Assembly (NCBI RefSeq): GCF_017916475.1
Contig: NZ_JAFMTB010000004.1
Span: 1 to 64,000 of the forward strand
Direction: 5' to 3'
Source of the DNA: Patulibacter sp. SYSU D01012
GTDB taxonomy: Bacteria > Actinomycetota > Thermoleophilia > Solirubrobacterales > Solirubrobacteraceae
DNA: 64,000 bases
The position numbers and the translations under genes are program-made. Within the stretch, counting starts at the first letter, position 1; each line of letters starts with the position of its first letter. Positions 60,066 to 64,000 of this stretch are shown here, piece after piece. The notes beneath the pieces are model-generated. The model was not told the origin of the DNA, did no database searches, and was given only the letters and a program-made list of their open reading frames with translations.

Positions 60066-61853
60066 CTACGCGCGGGCGGCCGGCTCCTCGGTCCGCCCGC
60101 GCTCGCGGCCGTCGGCCTGCTCCTCCGTCAGCGCCTGCTCCTCGACGGCCCCGCGCAGCGTGCGGCTGCCCGGCATCCCCTCGGGCTCGCCGCTCGCGGT
60201 CTTGCCGGGGAAGGGCTCGCGGCCCATCGGCGGCACCGTGCGCGCGCCCGGCTTGGCCGGCACGGACTCCATCGCCAGCTCCGTCATCGCGGTGATCGTC
60301 AGCGACGGGTTGACGCCGACGTTCGCCGGGATCGCCGCGCCGTCGCAGACGAGCAGGTTCTCGTAGCCGAAGACGCGGTGGTCGCGGTCGACGACGCCGT
60401 GCTCGGCGTCGCGGCCGATCGCCGCGCCGCCCAGGATGTGCGCCGTCGAGGGGATCGAGAACAGCGCCTCGGTCACCCCGGACGCCGGCGTGCCGCCCGT
60501 CTGCCGCGCCAGCCACTCCGTGAACGCGTTCGCGGCGGGGATGAACGTGGGGTTGGGGTGGTCGGCGTCCTGTTGGGTGCGCAGCTTGACCCGGCCGTCG
60601 CGGCGGCGGGTGCCGACGAGCTTCATGCAGTTGTCGAGCGACTGCATGACGAGCACGATCACCGTGCGCTCGGACCAGTTCCGGCTGAAGAGCAGGTTCC
60701 ACACCCAGCGCGGGTGCCGGGCCATCTGGCCGAGCCACTTCAGCGGGCGCGTCAGCTTCGTGCCGTCGCCGGTCAGGACGGTGAACATGCCCCGCAGCGC
60801 GCCGCCGCCCGCGCCGTAGGTGACCGTCTCGATGTGCGTGTGCGGGTCGGGGTAGATCGACGAGGTGATCGCCACGCGCTTGCTCAGCGCCTCGGCGCGG
60901 CCCTCGGGGACCGTGACGCCCAGGATCGCCTCGGAGTTCGTGCGCACGAGGTCGCCGACGCGCGGCGAGAGCTTCGGCAGGTCGCCCTGCAGCTTGCAGC
61001 GCCACAGCAGCTCGTTCGTGCCGAGCGCGCCGCCCGACACCACGACGCCGCGGGCGCGGATCGTCCGGCGGTCCTTGCGCAGCCGCGCCCCGGTGCGCTC
61101 GTGGACGATCTCCCAGCCGTCCGCGCCGTCCGTCCCGTTCAGCGGCCGCAGCGCCACGACCTCGCGCCGCGACTCCACGCGCGCGCCGAGGCGCTGGGCG
61201 AAGTGCAGGTAGTTCTTCGTCGTCGAGTTCTTCGCGCCCTGCGGGCAGCCGAGCATGCAGCGCCCCAGGTTGGAGCAGCCCGTGCGCTCGGGGCCCTCGC
61301 CGCCGAAGTACGGGTCGGGGACCGTCTCGCCCGGGGTGTCCAGGTACGTCCCCACGCGCGCCTTGCGGTAGGTGTGGCCGACGCCGATCTCGTCCGCGTA
61401 CTGCTTCAGCAGCCGGTCGGCCGGGTCGTCCGCGACCACGTCGGTCACGCCGAGCATCCGCTGCGCGGTCTCGTAGTGCGGGGCGAGCTCGGCCTGCCAG
61501 TCGCCCAGGTCCGCCCACTGGCGGTCCTCGAAGAACGACTTCGGCGGCACGTAGAGCGTCATCGCGTACGTCAGGCTGCCGCCGCCCACGCCGGCCCCGC
61601 TCATGACGTAGACGTCGCGGAAGAGGGTGAGCTTGAAGAGGCCCCGCAGCCCCAGCCGCGGCGCGTAGAAGTAGCGGCGCAGGTCCCACGAGCTGCGCGG
61701 CATGCGCTCCTCGTCGATGTGCTCGCCGCGCTCGAGCACGTGCACCCGGTGGCCCTTCTCGCTCAGCCGCAGCGCGCTGACGCTGCCGCCGAAGCCCGAT
61801 CCGACGACGACCCAGTCGACGTCGAACCCGCGATCGCTCCCGCTGCCTGCCAT
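60066..61853 (-). CDS. GMC oxidoreductase, cholesterol-oxidase-like
   Basis: A 595-residue flavoprotein. DWVVVGSGFGGSVSALRLSEKGHRVHVLERG binds FAD; VMSGAGVGGGSLTYAMTLYVPP and CSNLGRCMLGCPQGAKNSTTKNYL resemble the cholesterol oxidase/FAD-dependent sterol oxidase group, with a cysteine cluster (CxxxxxCxxxC). The C-terminal STAHILGGAAIG supplies the catalytic His and NVGVNPSLTITAMTELAM the Asn. The last 60 residues are a charged tail beyond the fold. It probably oxidises a sterol-like or bulky alcohol. No Tat signal is present. GGGAGAGG precedes the ATG. Confidence 0.88.
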   Translation of the reverse strand: MAGSGSDRGFDVDWVVVGSGFGGSVSALRLSEKGHRVHVLERGEHIDEERMPRSSWDLRRYFYAPRLGLRGLFKLTLFRDVYVMSGAGVGGGSLTYAMTLYVPPKSFFEDRQWADLGDWQAELAPHYETAQRMLGVTDVVADDPADRLLKQYADEIGVGHTYRKARVGTYLDTPGETVPDPYFGGEGPERTGCSNLGRCMLGCPQGAKNSTTKNYLHFAQRLGARVESRREVVALRPLNGTDGADGWEIVHERTGARLRKDRRTIRARGVVVSGGALGTNELLWRCKLQGDLPKLSPRVGDLVRTNSEAILGVTVPEGRAEALSKRVAITSSIYPDPHTHIETVTYGAGGGALRGMFTVLTGDGTKLTRPLKWLGQMARHPRWVWNLLFSRNWSERTVIVLVMQSLDNCMKLVGTRRRDGRVKLRTQQDADHPNPTFIPAANAFTEWLARQTGGTPASGVTEALFSIPSTAHILGGAAIGRDAEHGVVDRDHRVFGYENLLVCDGAAIPANVGVNPSLTITAMTELAMESVPAKPGARTVPPMGREPFPGKTASGEPEGMPGSRTLRGAVEEQALTEEQADGRERGRTEEPAARA

Positions 61854-61893
61854 GCCTCTCCCCTGTCCCGCGTGGCCGTCCGCGCCATCGCAA

Positions 61894-61915
61894 AAGGTGA
61901 CGCCTGCGTCACCTT
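61894..61915 (-). promoter_or_regulatory. 22-bp palindromic operator upstream of GMC oxidase
   Basis: AAGGTGACGC-CT-GCGTCACCTT, a perfect 10-bp inverted repeat with a 2-bp spacer, typical of TetR-type sites. It starts 41 bp upstream of the GMC oxidase ATG and should repress or activate that gene. The half-site AGGTGACGC also occurs in the first units of repeat array 3. Confidence 0.7.
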
Positions 61916-61989
61916 AGCGCCTCGGGCGGGTCGTGTGCCCCGGGTCACGCGGCGCGCGGACGGGTGTCCGTCCGGACGCGTCGCGATCC

Positions 61990-62023
61990 GGCGGCCGGCC
62001 GGCGGGCCGGCGGGCCGGCCGCC
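61990..62023 (-). terminator. Terminator hairpin after Fpg-like gene
   Basis: GGCGGCCGGCC and GGCCGGCCGCC form an 11-bp stem around a 12-nt loop, 15 bp beyond the stop of the glycosylase gene on the minus strand. Confidence 0.55.
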
Positions 62024-62037
62024 GCCCGGGGCCGCGG

Positions 62038-62940
62038 TCAGTCCTTCAGCAGGCGGGAGAGCCGGCGGTCCTTGTACGGCTTGTCGCCCGTCTGGCAGTG
62101 CGGGCAGTACGCCATCTCGTCGTCCTCGTAGTGGACGGCCAGGATCTCGGTGCCGCAGCGCGGGCACGGCTTCCCCACGTGCCGGTGGACCTTGAGCGGC
62201 AGGGGCAGCTTGTCCTTCAGCGGCAGCGCGAGCGTCTCCTCGTACGTCGCGAGCGCGGCGCCCAGCACGGTGCGCATCGCCTCGCGCAGACGCGCGCGCT
62301 CCTCGTCGTCGAGGTCGCCGCACCGGCGCAGGGGCGCGAGCCGGGCCTCCCACAGGATCTCGTCGGCCCACGACCGGCCGATGCCGGCGATGACGCGCTG
62401 GTCGCGGATGGCCCCGCGCAGCGTGCGGCGCGGCGGCAGCAGGGCGCCGAGCTCGGGCGGGTCGGGCCACGCCTCGGGCCCCAGCGTCGTCAGCGTCTCG
62501 TCGGCCGCCAGGTCGGCCGGCCGCAGCAGGCGCCCCCACGCGGCCTGCTTCGTGCCGAACTCGCGCAGGCGCAGCTCGCGCTCGCCCTCGTGCCCGTCGG
62601 CGCCGCCCTCGAGCCGCACGACGATGCGCGCGGTGCGGTCGCGCAGCGTCGCGCGGGTCTCCCACAGCTGCAGGCGGCCGGCGCTCATCAGGTGCATCAG
62701 CAGCGTCGCCCGACCCTCGTCCTCGCCCGCCGGGCCCAGCCCGCCGCCCGAGAACGTGACGAGCAGCAGCTTGCCGCGGCGGCCGACGGCCTCGAGCGTC
62801 GCGCCGGCGAGCGCGTCGAGCGACGGCCGGAACGTCTGCATCGTCGCTAGCCCGGGCGCCCGGGCGCTGTCGACCGTGGCCCCGCGCACGGCGGCGTCGA
62901 CGAGCCGCGCGGTGATCTCGACCTCGGGCAGCTCGGGCAC
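62038..62940 (-). CDS. Formamidopyrimidine-DNA glycosylase / endonuclease VIII family protein
   Basis: A 300-residue DNA-repair glycosylase. The N-terminus PELPEVE supplies the catalytic Pro2 and Glu3. GRRGKLLLVTF contains the conserved Lys, GIGRSWADEILWEARL is the helix-two-turn-helix, and the C-terminal CPRCG and CPHCQ form the four-Cys zinc finger. A His/Arg-rich tail follows (KPYKDRRLSRLLKD). It removes oxidised bases and nicks DNA. Whether it is Fpg or Nei cannot be fixed from sequence. The start is the GTG at 62940, one base after the SixA stop. Confidence 0.92.
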   Translation of the reverse strand: MPELPEVEITARLVDAAVRGATVDSARAPGLATMQTFRPSLDALAGATLEAVGRRGKLLLVTFSGGGLGPAGEDEGRATLLMHLMSAGRLQLWETRATLRDRTARIVVRLEGGADGHEGERELRLREFGTKQAAWGRLLRPADLAADETLTTLGPEAWPDPPELGALLPPRRTLRGAIRDQRVIAGIGRSWADEILWEARLAPLRRCGDLDDEERARLREAMRTVLGAALATYEETLALPLKDKLPLPLKVHRHVGKPCPRCGTEILAVHYEDDEMAYCPHCQTGDKPYKDRRLSRLLKD

Positions 62941-62941
62941 G

Positions 62942-63400
62942 TCAGGCCCCGATCCGCTCGAGGTCGGCCGGGCGCAGCAGCGCCTCCAGCTCGGGCGCGC
63001 CCTCCCCCACGCGCACCGCGGCGAGGCCGCCCTTGCGCAGGCGGATCCGGGCGCCGGTCAGGTCGTGCACCACCTGCGACAGGTCCGGCTCGTGGCCGGT
63101 CAGCAGGACGACGTCGCCCAGGCCCGCCAGGACGAGCGCCTCGTCGCGGTCCAGCCCGACGATGGCGGCGTGCTCCGCCGGCTCGACGCCCAGCGCCTCC
63201 GCAGCGAGCGTCGCCGTGCGCCACGCCCGCACCTTCGGCGACGCCAGGCTGACGTCGGGCGTCAGCCCGAGGGCCGCGAGCGCCCGCCCGGCCGCCCGCG
63301 CCTGCGCCTCGCCCTTCGCCACCAGGTCGCGGGCACCGTCGGGTCGCGTGGGCTCCTTGTCCTCGGCGGTGCCGTGGCGCAGCAGGAGGAGCAGGCTCAC
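62942..63400 (-). CDS. SixA-like phosphohistidine phosphatase
   Basis: A 152-residue histidine phosphatase. LLLLLRHGTAED places the catalytic R8-H9-G10, and VVLLTGHEPDLSQVV holds the second His. Such small enzymes remove phosphate from phosphohistidine in phosphotransfer proteins, or act on small phosphates. It is coupled to a small membrane protein gene upstream (GTGA) and lies one base before the glycosylase gene, so the three form one operon. Confidence 0.88.
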   Translation of the reverse strand: MSLLLLLRHGTAEDKEPTRPDGARDLVAKGEAQARAAGRALAALGLTPDVSLASPKVRAWRTATLAAEALGVEPAEHAAIVGLDRDEALVLAGLGDVVLLTGHEPDLSQVVHDLTGARIRLRKGGLAAVRVGEGAPELEALLRPADLERIGA

Positions 63401-63567
63401 GGGCGCGCCACCGTCCCGCCCGCCTCGAAGCGCGGCCCGCGCACCCCGGCGAACGTCCGCGCCGCGGCCCGGGTCCACAGCGCCCGGCCGGCCGCCGCCC
63501 CCGCGCCCGCCGCCGCGACGGCGAGGAGCACGACGACGGGGGCGGGCGGGCCGTGCTCGGCGCTCAT
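63397..63567 (-). CDS. 56-residue single-pass membrane protein
   Basis: A short gene starting at the ATG at 63567. The product has a hydrophobic helix at residues 10-25 (PVVVLLAVAAAGAGAAAG) followed by an arginine-containing cytoplasmic tail (ALWTRAAARTFAGVRGPRF). Its stop overlaps the SixA start by GTGA at 63397-63400, the coupling pattern used by real genes here. No family is recognised. Confidence 0.6.
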   Translation of the reverse strand: MSAEHGPPAPVVVLLAVAAAGAGAAAGRALWTRAAARTFAGVRGPRFEAGGTVARP

Positions 63568-63718
63568 GGGCCCAGCATACGCCCGGCGCCGCGGGGCCCC
63601 GGGGGACGCGCGCGGGACGGGCGTCGGACGCCCCGCCGCGCCGCGTGCGTCGCCGCTGCCGCCGCTCGCGCCCGCGCCCGGCGCCCGCGGACGCGCCCGA
63701 CGGCCCCACGACGGCCGC

Positions 63719-63734
63719 GGTACCGCTCGGTACC
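63719..63734 (+). promoter_or_regulatory. Palindromic operator before the APH-like gene
   Basis: GGTACCG-CT-CGGTACC, a perfect 7-bp inverted repeat with a 2-bp spacer, immediately upstream of the first possible ATG. TACCGnnCGGTA is a common core of TetR sites linked to fatty-acid or acyl-CoA metabolism. Confidence 0.62.
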
Positions 63735-63743
63735 ATGCCGCGC

Positions 63744-64000
63744 ATGGGAGAGAGCCCGCTCGTCGTCGACACCCCGGAGGAGGCGGCCGCGCTCGACCGG
63801 CCGCCGCTGCTCGTCCGCCGGCCGCTCGAGGCGATCCTCGACGCCGCCGGCATCGGCACGGGGCCGCTGGACGCCGAGATGATCGGCGACGGCCACAGCA
63901 ACATCACCTACCTCGTCCGTCGCGAGGGCGCCGAGGTGGTGCTGCGCCGCCCGCCGCGCCCGCCGCTGCCGCCGAGCGCCCACGACGTCGTCCGCGAGGC
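63744..64000 (+). CDS. Aminoglycoside-phosphotransferase-like (ACAD-associated) protein, 5' part only
   Basis: The first 85 residues of a kinase-fold protein; the gene leaves the window. MIGDGHSNITYLVRREGAEVVLRRPPRPPLPPSAH is the N-terminal nucleotide-binding lobe motif of the APH family subgroup found with acyl-CoA dehydrogenases (ACAD10/11-like). Members probably phosphorylate hydroxyacyl-CoA or similar. The start is the ATG at 63744, or 63735 in the same frame, both directly after a palindromic operator. Confidence 0.78.
   Translation, partial: MGESPLVVDTPEEAAALDRPPLLVRRPLEAILDAAGIGTGPLDAEMIGDGHSNITYLVRREGAEVVLRRPPRPPLPPSAHDVVRE

Overview
The window is very GC-rich DNA (visibly well over 70 percent G+C). 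GTG starts are common and many neighbouring genes overlap by four bases (GTGA or ATGA). It also has a c-di-AMP riboswitch ahead of an NlpC/P60 hydrolase, twin lactone/hydroxybutyrate-type catabolic genes and PucR, GntR/FCD and MocR regulators. Together these suggest a soil or freshwater actinobacterium. A Thermoleophilia-like bacterium (Patulibacter/Conexibacter/Solirubrobacter type) is my best guess, but nothing here proves the genus. No rRNA, tRNA or CRISPR locus was recognised.

Layout. 1-600: no convincing gene, one 84-bp-spaced direct repeat. 0.6-3.5 kb: zinc-ribbon protein, NYN-type nuclease-like protein, and a riboswitch-controlled cell-wall hydrolase next to a CAP-domain protein. 3.6-8.7 kb: housekeeping enzymes (SDR, HAD, crotonase, ribokinase, methyltransferase, HD hydrolase). 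8.7-15.8 kb: an envelope-looking cluster with a membrane glycosyltransferase-like protein, a beta-propeller lipoprotein, a haem-type membrane domain fused to a molybdopterin oxidoreductase, methyltransferase, DUF2064, GT2 and a sugar epimerase. 15.85-18.3 kb: two large arrays of a GTGAGGCGG motif in opposite orientation around a single AbiEi/DUF559-type gene. 18.4-23 kb: Baeyer-Villiger-type monooxygenase, GMC oxidoreductase and PucR regulator. 23-29.9 kb: pyruvate dehydrogenase operon (aceE-aceF-lpd) with its GntR regulator and two matching operators. 30-37.7 kb: genes that together can oxidise gamma-butyrolactone or 4-hydroxybutyrate to succinate, with a possible D-2-hydroxyglutarate recycling step. 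37.7-52.8 kb: regulators, transporters, flippase, Bax-1-like protein, methionine aminopeptidase and DDAH. 52.9-53.4 kb: a third GTGAGGCGG array. 53.5-64 kb: APC permease, peroxiredoxin, MocR/PPOX pair, LysR/quinone oxidoreductase pair, cholesterol-oxidase-like GMC enzyme, Fpg-SixA-small membrane protein operon, and the start of an aminoglycoside-phosphotransferase-like gene that leaves the window.

The strongest candidate for something undescribed is the family of three repeat arrays. Each has tandem GTGAGGCGG units (21-bp period) on one side and inverted units (18-bp period in the best-developed case) on the other. In all three the two orientations meet at a hairpin whose arms are separated by exactly 25 nt. 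Two of the three share the same loop sequence, and those two bracket a nuclease-like gene. A second candidate is the metabolic logic of the lactonase / transhydrogenase / FAD-oxidase cluster.
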